A stretch of DNA of 64,000 bases, taken from NCBI GenBank assembly GCA_049997955.1, contig JAEBDY010000022.1, positions 1 through 64,000 on the forward strand, read 5' to 3'. Under the pieces are notes generated by a model. It was given only the letters and a program-made list of their open reading frames with translations. It made no database searches and was not told the origin of the DNA. A program made the position numbers and the translations under genes. Shown piece by piece: positions 17,304-25,180 of this stretch. How positions within the stretch are numbered: position 1 is the first letter of the stretch; every line of letters starts with the position of its first letter. Source of the stretch: Umezawaea sp049997955 (GTDB lineage Bacteria; Actinomycetota; Actinomycetes; Mycobacteriales; Pseudonocardiaceae).

Positions 17304-17764
17304 CCCCCACCCCCGAGGACATGGTGCGCGCGGCACTGGCCGCCGCCCGCCGCGCTCCCGCGACCGGGGACGTCCCGATCGGCGCGGCCGTCTTCGGCCC
17401 GGACGGCGTCGAGCTGGCCGCGGCGTGCAACGCCCGTGAAGCCACCGGCGACCCGACCGCCCACGCCGAGGTCCTCGCCCTCCGCGCGGCCGCGGCCGTC
17501 CACGGCGACGGCTGGCGGCTGACCGGCTGCACCCTGGCCGTCACCGTGGAGCCGTGCACGATGTGCGCGGGCGCCCTCGTGCTCGCCCGCGTGGACAGGG
17601 TCGTGTTCGGCGCGTGGGAGCCCCGCACCGGCGCCGTCGGCTCCCTGTGGGACGTGGTCCGCGACCGCCGCCTCAACCACCGGCCGGAGGTGCGCGGCGG
17701 CGTGCTGGAGCCCGAGTGCGCCGCGCTGCTGGCCGACTTCTTCACCGATCACCGCTCCGTGTGA
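17300..17764 (+). CDS. tadA: tRNA-specific adenosine deaminase
   Basis: A 154-aa zinc deaminase that converts A34 to inosine in the anticodon of tRNA-Arg(ACG). The zinc and catalytic motif HAE is at 55-57 and PCTMC at 85-89, giving ligands H55, C86 and C89 and proton-shuttling E57. The downstream GAVGSLWDVV segment fits TadA. The GTG at 17300 overlaps the stop of the preceding partner gene; an internal ATG at 17321 is less likely. Confidence 0.92.
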   Translation: MTPTPEDMVRAALAAARRAPATGDVPIGAAVFGPDGVELAAACNAREATGDPTAHAEVLALRAAAAVHGDGWRLTGCTLAVTVEPCTMCAGALVLARVDRVVFGAWEPRTGAVGSLWDVVRDRRLNHRPEVRGGVLEPECAALLADFFTDHRSV

Positions 17765-17809
17765 TCAGCGGCATGGTTCGCGGGTCTCCTCGCGGGGTAA
17801 CCGTGGGGC

Positions 17810-18016
17810 ATGAGCATCGTGGACAAGGCCAAGGACAAGGCGCAGCAGCTGATCGGTGAGGTCAAGGAGAAGATCGGCGAGAAGACCGACAACCCGACCC
17901 TCCGCGTCGAAGGCCAGGCCGACCAGGTCGAGGGCCACGCCAAGGAAGCGGGCCACGACCTGCGCGACAACACCGCCGACGGCGTCGCCGGCCTCAAGGA
18001 CAAGTTCAACAGGTAA
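17810..18016 (+). CDS. CsbD-family stress protein
   Basis: A 68-aa hydrophilic protein (MSIVDKAKDKAQQLIGEVKEK...) with the CsbD pattern of repeated charged helices and the GQADQVEGHAKEAGHDLRD motif. Homologues are induced by general stress and are largely unstructured. It lies between tadA and the tRNA-Ser gene and probably has its own promoter. Confidence 0.85.
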   Translation: MSIVDKAKDKAQQLIGEVKEKIGEKTDNPTLRVEGQADQVEGHAKEAGHDLRDNTADGVAGLKDKFNR

Positions 18017-18059
18017 CCCGCTCGACAGCCCCGGACACCCGTCTTGTATTGTTCTTAGC

Positions 18060-18147
18060 GGTGGCGTGTCCGAGCGGCCGAAGGAGCACGCCTCGAAAGC
18101 GTGTGAGGTGAAAGCCTCCGTGGGTTCAAATCCCACCGCCACCGCCA
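18060..18147 (+). tRNA. tRNA-Ser(CGA)
   Basis: Class II tRNA with a GGTGGCG/CGCCACC acceptor stem, a CGA anticodon in CCTCGAAAG, a long variable arm and a GGTTCAAATCC T-loop. The discriminator is G18144 and the CCA tail is encoded (18145-18147). Confidence 0.95.
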
Positions 18148-18150
18148 GTC

Positions 18151-18186
18151 GAAGAGCCCCGCACCTCACGAGGTGCGGGGCTCTTC
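18151..18186 (+). terminator. Terminator after tRNA-Ser(CGA)
   Basis: A perfect 16-bp stem (18151-18166 with 18171-18186) around the tetraloop CACG, three bases after the tRNA. Confidence 0.9.
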
Positions 18187-18479
18187 GCGTTCCAGCTCAG
18201 TTTTCCCAGCGCAGGCAGTGCGGGGGCGCCTCGGCGGCGGTGATGCCGATCGCGGGCGCGAGGGGGACGCGTTCGAAGATCACCGGGCCGACCTGGACCG
18301 AGGACGTGTCCAGCAGGTGCACCACTGCGCCCATGATCGCCGCCACTGCGGCCAGCGCCGCCAGTTGTTCTCACCAGCGCCGGCACGACCAGGAGAAGCT
18401 CAACGACCAGCTGCTGGGCGCCGAGCCGGTGTTCCGCATCGCGTGGCGCGTCCAGGACTGGTACGGGGTGGCCCCGCAG
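18187..18479. other. Probable gene remnants between tRNA-Ser and P450
   Basis: No complete gene is convincing. On the minus strand 18197-18346 encodes a natural-looking end without a ribosome binding site (IMGAVVHLLDTSSVQVGPV then ITAAEAPPHCLRWEN). On the plus strand 18387-18476 encodes a coding-like segment (RHDQEKLNDQLLGAEP, FRIAWRVQDWYGVAPQ) that runs into the antisense of the P450 end. They look like debris of two truncated genes. Confidence 0.35.
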
Positions 18480-19592
18480 TCAGTCCGACAGCCGCACCGG
18501 CAGCGACGTGAGGCCGCGGAACAGCGGTGAGTGCTGGTAGGTGAGGACGTCCGCGGCCAGCTCCCACGTCGGGAACCGGTCCAGCAGCCTCCCGAAGGCG
18601 ATCTCGCCCTCCATGCGGGCGAGCGGGGCTCCCAGGCAGAAGTGGACGCCGTGGCCGAACGCCAGGTGGCCCGCCTGCCTGGTCGGGTCGAACTCGTCCG
18701 GCCGGTCGAAGCGGGCGGGGTCGCGGTTGGCCGCGGCGAGGGCGACCAGCACCACCTGCCCCTCCGGGACCGTGACGTCGCCGATCTCCACGGGTTCCGA
18801 GGTGAACCGCGGCGTGGCGGTGACCAGCGGGCCGTCGAAGCGCAGGAACTCCTCCACGGCGCCGGGCAGCCGGGAGCGGTCCGCGCGCAGCGCCGCCAGC
18901 TCGTCCGGGTTCCGCAGCAGCGCCAGCACGCCGCTGGAGATCAGGTTGACGGTCGTCTCGTACCCGGCGGTCAGCACGAGCAGCGCGGTGGACACCAGTT
19001 CGGCGTCGCTCAGCTCCGAGTCGACCAGCGCGCCCAGCAGGTCGTCGGTCGGGGTGGTCCGCTTGGCCTCGACCAGTCGGCCGAAGTACGCGGTCATCTC
19101 CCGGTCCGCCGCCCCGTAGTCCTCGTCGTGGCTCTCGGTGGACAGCACCGCGCCCCACGCCGCCAGCTCGTCCCGGTCGGCCGCGGGGACGCCCAGCAGC
19201 TCGCAGATCACCAGGAACGGCAGCGGCAGCGCGAAGTCGGCGACCAGGTCGACCTCGCCCGCCAGCGCGTCCAGCAGCCCCTCGGTGACCGCCTCGACCC
19301 GCGGCCGCAGCCCCTCGACCCGCCGGGCGGTGAACGTGCTGTTCAACGGCTTGCGCAACCGCGTGTGGTCGGCTCCGTCGCTGTTGAGCATGTGGAACAG
19401 CGGCGGCAGGTCCGGCGGGGTGAAGCGCTTGCGCAGCCTCTGGTCGGCCAGTGCGGCCCGCGCCTCGGCGTACCCGGTGACGATCCACACCGCCCGGCCG
19501 CCGGGATCGGTGATCCTCTCCACCGGGGCCCCGGCCCGCGACCGGGCGAGGACCGGGTGCGGGTCGGCGTAGTACTGCTCGCTGAAGAACAT
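18480..19592 (-). CDS. Cytochrome P450
   Basis: A 370-aa soluble bacterial P450. It has the I-helix motif AGYETT, the K-helix EEFLR, and the heme-binding loop FGHGVHFCLG with thiolate C319. Such enzymes mono-oxygenate small molecules using ferredoxin and NADPH, and no redox partner is encoded nearby. ATG 19592 follows a GAGGGGGGAACC site; an upstream GTG at 19667 would add 25 residues. The gene lies downstream of the LexA-type promoter at 19765-19794, with a small ORF and hairpin between. That may make it DNA-damage responsive, but the hairpin could instead separate them. Confidence 0.9.
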   Translation of the reverse strand: MFFSEQYYADPHPVLARSRAGAPVERITDPGGRAVWIVTGYAEARAALADQRLRKRFTPPDLPPLFHMLNSDGADHTRLRKPLNSTFTARRVEGLRPRVEAVTEGLLDALAGEVDLVADFALPLPFLVICELLGVPAADRDELAAWGAVLSTESHDEDYGAADREMTAYFGRLVEAKRTTPTDDLLGALVDSELSDAELVSTALLVLTAGYETTVNLISSGVLALLRNPDELAALRADRSRLPGAVEEFLRFDGPLVTATPRFTSEPVEIGDVTVPEGQVVLVALAAANRDPARFDRPDEFDPTRQAGHLAFGHGVHFCLGAPLARMEGEIAFGRLLDRFPTWELAADVLTYQHSPLFRGLTSLPVRLSD

Positions 19593-19665
19593 GGTTCCCC
19601 CCTCGCTCCGATGCTCTCGCCATCGGGCCGACGGGGCCAGCGGGTCCGCTAGGGGCGGACGCAGC

Positions 19666-19705
19666 ACGAGGCGCTTGCCACCTCGTCAGGTCGCAAGCGC
19701 CTCGT
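19666..19705 (-). terminator. Hairpin overlapping the end of the small ORF
   Basis: Arms ACGAGGCGCTTGC and its complement (19666-19678 with 19693-19705) form a 13-bp perfect stem. The upstream arm, read on the minus strand, contains the last codons of the 22-codon ORF. There is no T-run, so it may be a terminator or an attenuation structure. Confidence 0.55.
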
Positions 19706-19754
19706 CCTTGATCCGCTGTGTGGTGCCGGCGCTGGGAGGGCCACCGGCTCGCAC
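19686..19754 (-). CDS. Putative 22-aa small ORF behind LexA-type box
   Basis: A GTG-initiated frame that encodes MRAGGPPSAGTTQRIKDEAL followed by AT and a TGA. The GTG lies about 11 nt after a TAGGCT -10 element, so the message would be almost leaderless. Its final codons make one arm of the hairpin at 19666-19705. It could be a small SOS-induced protein or a leader peptide controlling the downstream P450. No homologue comes to mind, and coding is inferred from context only. Confidence 0.4.
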   Translation of the reverse strand: MRAGGPPSAGTTQRIKDEALAT

Positions 19755-19764
19755 CCTCGTGATC

Positions 19765-19794
19765 AGCCTAGCGCATCTTCGAACACACGTTCGA
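19765..19794 (-). promoter_or_regulatory. LexA (SOS) box with promoter, minus strand
   Basis: TCGAAC-ACAC-GTTCGA at 19779-19794 is a perfect match to the actinobacterial LexA operator TCGAAC-N4-GTTCGA. A TAGGCT -10 hexamer (19770 to 19765) is spaced so that the box covers the -35 region of a minus-strand promoter. The rest of the 394-bp gap up to 19986 holds nothing else that I can support. Confidence 0.8.
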
Positions 19795-19986
19795 GTGATC
19801 CTGTCACCTTTTGGTTGCAGAGAGGACCGCGAAGCGTGAGCTGACCCTATCTATCCACGCCTGCGAACGGTTCGTTACGGGAGATGTCAACCTCGCGATG
19901 GGCGGGTTAACCGTTAGTAACTAAGCCTTCCTTCGTTCACTCGATACGGGGAAGATCTGCGGACCCGCCAACATCCGGAGGACGTT

Positions 19987-22464
19987 TTGAGACGATCACT
20001 GCCCCGCGTCGGACTGGCGGTCACCGCTGCCACCGCCGTGACGCTGGCCGTGGCCCTGCCGGTCACCGCGAACGCCGCGCCGAGCCCGGACGCGCTCATC
20101 GCCGAGGTGTACGGCGGCGGAGGCAACTCCGGCGCGACTCTCACCCAGGACTTCGTCGAGCTGGCCAACAAGGGCGCGGCACCGGTCGCCGTCGACGGCT
20201 GGAGCGTGCAGTACCTGCCCGCGAGCGCCAGCGCGGGCAGCACGTGGCAGGTCACCCCGCTGGCGGGTTCGATCGCCGCGGGCGGGCGCTTCCTCGTCGG
20301 CGAGGCCAAGGGCACCGGCGGCACGATCGAGCTGCCGACGACCGACGCCACCGGCACGATCGCCATGTCCGGGACCGGCGGCACGATCGCGCTCGTCTCC
20401 GGCGCCACCGCGTTGACCTGCAAGACCGTCGCGGCCTGCGCCGCGGACGCGAGCGTGAAGGACCTGGTCGGCTACGGCACGGCGACCGTCGTCCGCGAGG
20501 GCGCGGCGACCGCCAACCTCGGCAACACGACGTCGGCCGCCCGCGCCGCGGCGCTGCCCGACACCGACGACAACGCCGCCGACTTCGCCGTCGGCGCGCC
20601 GACCCCGGTCAACAGCAAGGGCCAGACCCCCGGCGGCGGCGACCCGGACCCCGATCCCGATCCCGACCCCGTGCCCGGTGACAAGCGCGTCCACGACATC
20701 CAGGGCTCCGGCCGGGTGTCGGCGCTGGTCGGCCAGCAGGTCGTCGGCGTGCCCGGCATCGTCACGGGCACCCGCACGTCCGGCGACCGCGGGTTCTGGA
20801 TCCAGGACACCCAGGTCGACGGCGACGCGCGCACCAGCGAGGGCGTCTTCGTCTACACGAACGCCGTCCCGTTCACCGTCGTGCCCGGTGACTCCGTGCT
20901 GGTCAGCGGCACCGTGGCCGAGTACCGGCCCGGCGGCGACACCGGCACCAACCAGACCCTGACCGAGATCGCCACGCCCACGCGGATCACCGTCGTGTCG
21001 CAGGGCAACCCGGTCCCGGCGGCCGAGGTGATCACCCCCACGTCCATCCCCGAGGCCTACGCCCCGGACGCGGGCGGCGCGACCATCGAGACCCTCCCGC
21101 TGGACCCGGCCAAGTACGCGCTCGACTTCCTGGAGGCCCGCGAGGGTCAGCTCGTCCAGGTGAACGACGCCCGCTTCACCGGTCCCGTCAACGAGTTCGG
21201 CGAGGGCTTCATCACCACCAAGCCGCAGCAGAACCCGGCGGCCCGCGGCGGCACCGTCTACCTCGGCTACGACCAGCCCAACAGCGGCCGCCTGAAGGTC
21301 AAGGCCGGTAGCGCGGCGCTGCCCAAGGCGAACGTCGGCGACGTGCTCAAGGGCGCGACCGTGGGGGCGCTGGAGTACACCAACTTCGGCGGCTACACCC
21401 TCGCCACCAACTCGCTCGGCACCTACACGTCCGGCGGCCTCACCCCCGAGGTCACCGGCGGCCAGAGGAAGAGCGAGCTGTCCGTCGCGACCTACAACGT
21501 CGAGAACCTGGCGCCGGGCAACCCGCAGGCCAAGTTCGACCGGCTCGCGGCCGCGGTCGTCACCAACCTCAAGAGCCCGGACGTCGTGGTGCTGGAGGAG
21601 ATCCAGGACAACAACGGCGCCACCGACGACGGCACGGTCGCGGCGGACGTGACGCTGGCGAAGTTCGCCGACGCCATCGCCGCGGCGGGCGGCCCGCGCT
21701 ACCAGTCGCGGCAGATCGACCCCGGCAACAAGACCGACGGCGGTGAGCCGGGCGGCAACATCCGGGTCGCGTTCCTGTTCAACCCGGCGCGGGTGTCGTT
21801 CGTGGACAAGCCCGGCGGCGACGCGACCACCCCGGTCGCCGTCGTGAAGGACAAGGGCCGCGCCGCGCTGTCCGTCTCGCCGGGTCGCGTCGACCCGGCG
21901 AACCCGGCGTGGAACAGCAGCCGCAAGCCGCTCGTCGGCCAGTTCACCTTCCGCGGTCGCACCGTGTTCGTGGTCGCCAACCACTTCAACTCCAAGGGTG
22001 GCGACCAGGCGATGCACGGCCGCTTCCAGCCGCCCGCCCGCAGCTCCGAGGTGCAGCGCCTGGCGCAGGCCACGTCGCTGCGCACGTTCGTGGACCAGGT
22101 GCAGGCGGTCGACAAGGGCGCGAACATCGTGATCGCCGGTGACATCAACGACTACCAGTTCTCACCCGTGGTGAAGAAGCTGACGGCGGGCGGCGCGGTG
22201 GTCGACCTGATCAGCACCCTGCCGCCCCTGGAGCGCTACAGCTACGTCTTCGAGGGCAACGCGCAGACGCTCGACCACCTGCTCATCAGCAAGAACATCA
22301 AGCGCTACGACTACGACGTGGTGCACATCAACGCCGAGTTCGCCGACCAGGCGAGCGACCACGACCCGCAGGTCGTGAAGCTGCGGCCCAGCACGGGCTA
22401 CGCCGCCCTCGACGAGGTGCTGTTCCTCGTCGAGGACCTGCTGGAGCGGCTCCACCAGGTCTGA
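19987..22464 (+). CDS. ExeM/NucH-family extracellular nuclease
   Basis: An 825-aa secreted endonuclease. TTG 19987 follows a GGAGG site and starts a signal peptide (MRRSLPRVGLAVTAATAVTL..., cut after ANA). A lamin-tail domain (about 35-175, LIAEVYGGGGNSG...DFVELANKG) follows, then an Asp-Pro linker (DPDPDPDP), an OB-like region (about 235-490), and an endonuclease/exonuclease/phosphatase domain with SVATYNVENL, LEEIQDNNG and a terminal SDHDPQVVKL. These proteins degrade extracellular DNA for phosphate or nucleotides. It is secreted by the Sec route and has no anchor. Confidence 0.9.
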   Translation: MRRSLPRVGLAVTAATAVTLAVALPVTANAAPSPDALIAEVYGGGGNSGATLTQDFVELANKGAAPVAVDGWSVQYLPASASAGSTWQVTPLAGSIAAGGRFLVGEAKGTGGTIELPTTDATGTIAMSGTGGTIALVSGATALTCKTVAACAADASVKDLVGYGTATVVREGAATANLGNTTSAARAAALPDTDDNAADFAVGAPTPVNSKGQTPGGGDPDPDPDPDPVPGDKRVHDIQGSGRVSALVGQQVVGVPGIVTGTRTSGDRGFWIQDTQVDGDARTSEGVFVYTNAVPFTVVPGDSVLVSGTVAEYRPGGDTGTNQTLTEIATPTRITVVSQGNPVPAAEVITPTSIPEAYAPDAGGATIETLPLDPAKYALDFLEAREGQLVQVNDARFTGPVNEFGEGFITTKPQQNPAARGGTVYLGYDQPNSGRLKVKAGSAALPKANVGDVLKGATVGALEYTNFGGYTLATNSLGTYTSGGLTPEVTGGQRKSELSVATYNVENLAPGNPQAKFDRLAAAVVTNLKSPDVVVLEEIQDNNGATDDGTVAADVTLAKFADAIAAAGGPRYQSRQIDPGNKTDGGEPGGNIRVAFLFNPARVSFVDKPGGDATTPVAVVKDKGRAALSVSPGRVDPANPAWNSSRKPLVGQFTFRGRTVFVVANHFNSKGGDQAMHGRFQPPARSSEVQRLAQATSLRTFVDQVQAVDKGANIVIAGDINDYQFSPVVKKLTAGGAVVDLISTLPPLERYSYVFEGNAQTLDHLLISKNIKRYDYDVVHINAEFADQASDHDPQVVKLRPSTGYAALDEVLFLVEDLLERLHQV

Positions 22465-22472
22465 CGCACGAC

Positions 22473-22500
22473 AACGGGGCCCGCTCCGGCGGGCCCCGTT
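22473..22500. terminator. Terminator between nuclease and GPP34 genes
   Basis: A perfect 12-bp stem AACGGGGCCCGC/GCGGGCCCCGTT with loop TCCG. It sits between convergent genes and so can serve both. Confidence 0.85.
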
Positions 22501-22508
22501 CGCGTTCC

Positions 22509-23162
22509 CTACGTGCTGGTGGCACCCGCGGTGCCGGCCACCACGACCGCGGCCGTGACACCGGCCTGGATCGCCCGCACGGCCTTCTTCACCGCGGCAC
22601 CGGCCCAGTCGCCCGTGCTGATCTCCCCGGCCCGCGCCTTGAGCGCCTTCTTGTCGCCGTCCACGACCTTCGGCACGACGCCGATGGCGTGCAGCAGGGC
22701 GATCAGCGCTCCCGCCCGCTCGCTCGGCTGCCCGCCGCCCACGAGCGCCGCCGTCAGCTCCGCCCGCACGGAGTCCTCGTGCGCCGAGTCGACCGCGGGC
22801 CACGTCCTGCGCGGGAACAGCCCGAGCACCTTGTCCTTGTCCTGCCGGATCAGCCCGCGCCCGGCGAGCGCGTCCAGCACGGTCTCGCGCACGTTCTTGG
22901 TGAGCACCTCGACCGCCCGCTGCGGCTTGGCGGGAGCCTTCTCCGCCAACCGCGCCAACCCGGCCTCCAGCACCGGCTCGTCGAGCGCGGCGGTGTCCAT
23001 CACGTGCAGCTTCCCGCCCTCTTCCGCGACCCGTCCGGCGTTGACCAGGTCCACCAGCACGGCGCCCGCGAGCGCGTGGTCGGTGGAGGTGCCGTCGGTG
23101 ATCAGTCGGCCGGAGTCGTCGTCCAGGAGGAGGAGCAGCAGGTCCTCGGCAAGGGTCGGCAT
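22509..23162 (-). CDS. GPP34 (GOLPH3/VPS74)-family phosphoprotein
   Basis: A 217-aa protein with the GOLPH3-like start MPTLAEDLLLLLLDDDSGRL. Helical segments follow, with ALAGAVLVDLVNAGRV and the LLHAIGVVPKVV motif. Eukaryotic members bind phosphatidylinositol-4-phosphate on the Golgi, and actinobacterial ones are abundant with unknown roles. The last 25 residues are unusually Ala/Val/Thr-rich and could contact the membrane. It is monocistronic. Confidence 0.85.
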   Translation of the reverse strand: MPTLAEDLLLLLLDDDSGRLITDGTSTDHALAGAVLVDLVNAGRVAEEGGKLHVMDTAALDEPVLEAGLARLAEKAPAKPQRAVEVLTKNVRETVLDALAGRGLIRQDKDKVLGLFPRRTWPAVDSAHEDSVRAELTAALVGGGQPSERAGALIALLHAIGVVPKVVDGDKKALKARAGEISTGDWAGAAVKKAVRAIQAGVTAAVVVAGTAGATST

Positions 23163-23238
23163 GCTTCGACGCTAGCGCAGACGACGGCGGCCCGGACCTC
23201 GAAGTGGAGTCCGGGCCACCGGGAATCGCGAACGTCCG

Positions 23239-23862
23239 TCAGCAGGACTTCCAGGCGAACTCGTAAGTGGCGCTGACCCGGCCCTCGGTGGAATCCATCG
23301 CCATGAAGTTGGACGCCTCCGCACCCGAGGTGCCGCGGGTGACGCGCAGTTCCGAATTGATGTTCAGGTTGCGGTTCTCGCCGCACGGCGCGTAAACGAT
23401 GTCACCGCTCGCGGAACTGTCGGTCGTTTCCCAGCCGTCGCTGAACGGCCCGGAGAACGCGTGGTTCCGAATTGTCGTCGGCGACTGCCCGGCGAAGTAG
23501 TAGCTCGCCCGCTGCAAGCCCCTGGCGCCCGCCTCGAGGTGGGCGAAACCGCGGTAGGTGATCCGCGAGATCCCGTAGGTCATCCCGTCCGCGTTGCCCA
23601 CCCGCAGGCTGAGCTGGCAGTTCTTCCGGAAGTCCGTCGGCTTCGCGCCCGGACCGCTCTGCGCGAGGAAGTCGCTGAAGCTCACCCGGAACGACTCGCC
23701 GTCCGTGGACGGCGCCACCGACGCCGTGCCCGCGGGGCAGCCGGAACCGTTGACCGTGACCACTTCCACGGTGATGTCCGAGGGAGGAGGAGCGAATTCC
23801 GCGGTACCGGTGGGAATGATCGCCGAAAAGATCAGCGCCGCGACCGTCGTCGTACCCAGCAT
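23239..23862 (-). CDS. DUF4360 secreted protein
   Basis: A 207-aa exported protein. A signal peptide starts MLGTTTVAALIFSAIIPTGT. The mature protein carries the DUF4360 motifs VVTVNGSGCPAGT, FLAQSGPGAKPTDFRKNCQL, YRGFAHL, ASYYFAGQ and YAPCGENRNLNINSELRV. The four conserved cysteines are present, including the final Cys, and probably form disulfides. Function in the family is unknown. The ATG at 23862 has an AGAGG site. Confidence 0.85.
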   Translation of the reverse strand: MLGTTTVAALIFSAIIPTGTAEFAPPPSDITVEVVTVNGSGCPAGTASVAPSTDGESFRVSFSDFLAQSGPGAKPTDFRKNCQLSLRVGNADGMTYGISRITYRGFAHLEAGARGLQRASYYFAGQSPTTIRNHAFSGPFSDGWETTDSSASGDIVYAPCGENRNLNINSELRVTRGTSGAEASNFMAMDSTEGRVSATYEFAWKSC

Positions 23863-23967
23863 GGTGGACCTCTCTGTCCCTGCTGTGCGAAAGGCGGCGG
23901 GGGCGAAATATATCGCCGCCACCAACGACGATCTGCCGCCGGACGGGTGACCGGGAACCCCGCGGAC

Positions 23968-24007
23968 GACTGAGGCCCGGACACCACGTGGTGTCCGGGC
24001 CTCAGTC
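23968..24007. terminator. Terminator after tRNA-Ser(GGA)
   Basis: A 40-nt perfect palindrome with 20-bp arms (GACTGAGGCCCGGACACCAC and complement) centred at 23987/23988, eight bases beyond the tRNA 3' end. Confidence 0.85.
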
Positions 24008-24014
24008 CTCAACG

Positions 24015-24099
24015 CGGAGGATACGGGATTTGAACCCGTGAGGGGGTTAACCCAACACGATTTCCAGTCGTGCGCACTAGGCCACTATGCGAATCCTCC
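24015..24099 (-). tRNA. tRNA-Ser(GGA)
   Basis: Class II tRNA with a GGAGGAT/ATCCTCC acceptor stem, a GGA anticodon in ACTGGAAAT, a long variable arm and a GGTTCAAATCC T-loop. The discriminator is G and the CCA tail is not encoded, unlike the other tRNA-Ser in this window. Confidence 0.95.
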
Positions 24100-24109
24100 G
24101 TGGTCCAGC

Positions 24110-24851
24110 CTAGCGGAGGACTGGTTGACCGAACAAAACGGCTGGTGGGCCGGGGTGGGAATCGGGGTCGGACCCCACCCCGGCGCGATCGGCCGAGGAT
24201 CTGCCACGTCCCGATGGCGCCGCCCGGAGCGGACTGCGCCGCGCCCGACGTCCCGCCCGCCGAGTTGTTCACGTAGACCGCGACCAGGCCGGAGGCCGTG
24301 ATGACGGCGTCCGCGTCGCTCGCGACCCCGCCGCTGCCGCCGATCGCCTGCCACGCGCCGAACGGCGCACCGGGCGCGGACTGGCCCGCCGCCGAACAGG
24401 CGGACGTGCCCGTTGTCGCCGAGGCTGCCGGGACCGCCGTTGATCAGCATGTCCCCCTGCCCCAGCTCGCCCTTGGCGATGGGGTGGGCGACCTCCGAGT
24501 ACTCCAGCGACTCGGTGTTGAAGCCGCCCGAGCCGCTCGGCCCCGGCGTCCCCCACGCCATCGAGATGAAGCCCGAGCAGTCACGTCGCCACCCGGACGG
24601 GTGGAACGGCGCGTACTGGCTGTACGGCACCTGCTGGTCCACCCACGTCCGCGCCCTCGCCATGACGTCGCGCCGGGTGATCGGGGCGAGCGCCCCCGCG
24701 TTCGCGGCGCTCTGGGCCACCTCGAGCTGCGGTGCGGTCACGTCCGGTGCCGCCGACGCGGTGCCGCCCTCCCCGCGACCACCCCCGTCGTCATCGCGGC
24801 CACGGCCAGCGCCAGCGCGCTCGCGGTTCTCGTGATCTTGTTCCAGGACAA
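24110..24851 (-). pseudogene. Frameshifted secreted NlpC/P60-like hydrolase
   Basis: TTG 24851 after a GGGGGA site opens a signal peptide (LSWNKITRTASALALAVAAM). That frame stops after 37 codons. One base fewer in the G-run near 24773 leads into TAPQLEVAQSAANAGALAPI and a Cys/His domain (RDCSGFISMAWG, DNGHVRLFGG). An apparent extra G near 24378 then returns to the first frame, which encodes a lectin-propeller-like stretch (QSAPGAPFGAWQAIGG, QSAPGGAIGTWQILG). The end may be shifted once more, to a stop at 24110. The catalytic domain also looks shortened after the histidine. Degenerate gene, or sequencing errors in G-runs. Confidence 0.6.
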
Positions 24852-25014
24852 CGTGATCCCCCCGGTTTCCTTCGCCTCGGTGCGGACCTCGTCCGCTCTG
24901 CGACGAACACTGGTTCGCGGACGTTCAAGAAACCTGGAACGGCTCTTCAGGAACCCTTTGAGGGCTTTGAGGTCGGTCCGCGCGGGGGGCGGATCGCGAC
25001 CGGCTACACTTGCC

Positions 25015-25111
25015 TCGGACCTCGTGCGGTACTCATCTCGCGAATCTCCCCAGGGCCGGAAGGCAGCAAGGATAAGCGGGCTCTGGTAGGTGCACGGGGT
25101 CCCCTTTTTTT
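25015..25111 (+). ncRNA. ffs: Signal recognition particle RNA (4.5S type) with terminator
   Basis: The conserved domain IV core GGGCCGGAAGGCAGCAAGG is at 25054-25072, with the long stem closed by GGACCTCGTGC (25017-25027) and GCACGGGGTCC (25092-25102). A seven-T run at 25105-25111 is the terminator. It forms the RNA scaffold of SRP with Ffh for membrane-protein targeting. Its position directly before dnaX is, to my knowledge, common in actinobacteria. Ends are approximate to a few bases. Confidence 0.93.
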
Positions 25112-25180
25112 GCCCTGGTCGAGCGGGTCCGCTCCCAGCGCGTCGGAGAACGTCGGACCTCACCGGTAGGGTCTGCGAAC

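Noticed and set aside
19686..19754. tmRNA with an ALA-type tag
   Set aside because: The encoded end EALAT resembles a degradation tag, but no tRNA-Ala-like acceptor halves flank it.
24750..25014. A c-di-AMP riboswitch before the cell-wall hydrolase gene
   Set aside because: Such genes often carry one, but the conserved core could not be found and the space is partly taken by the SRP RNA region.
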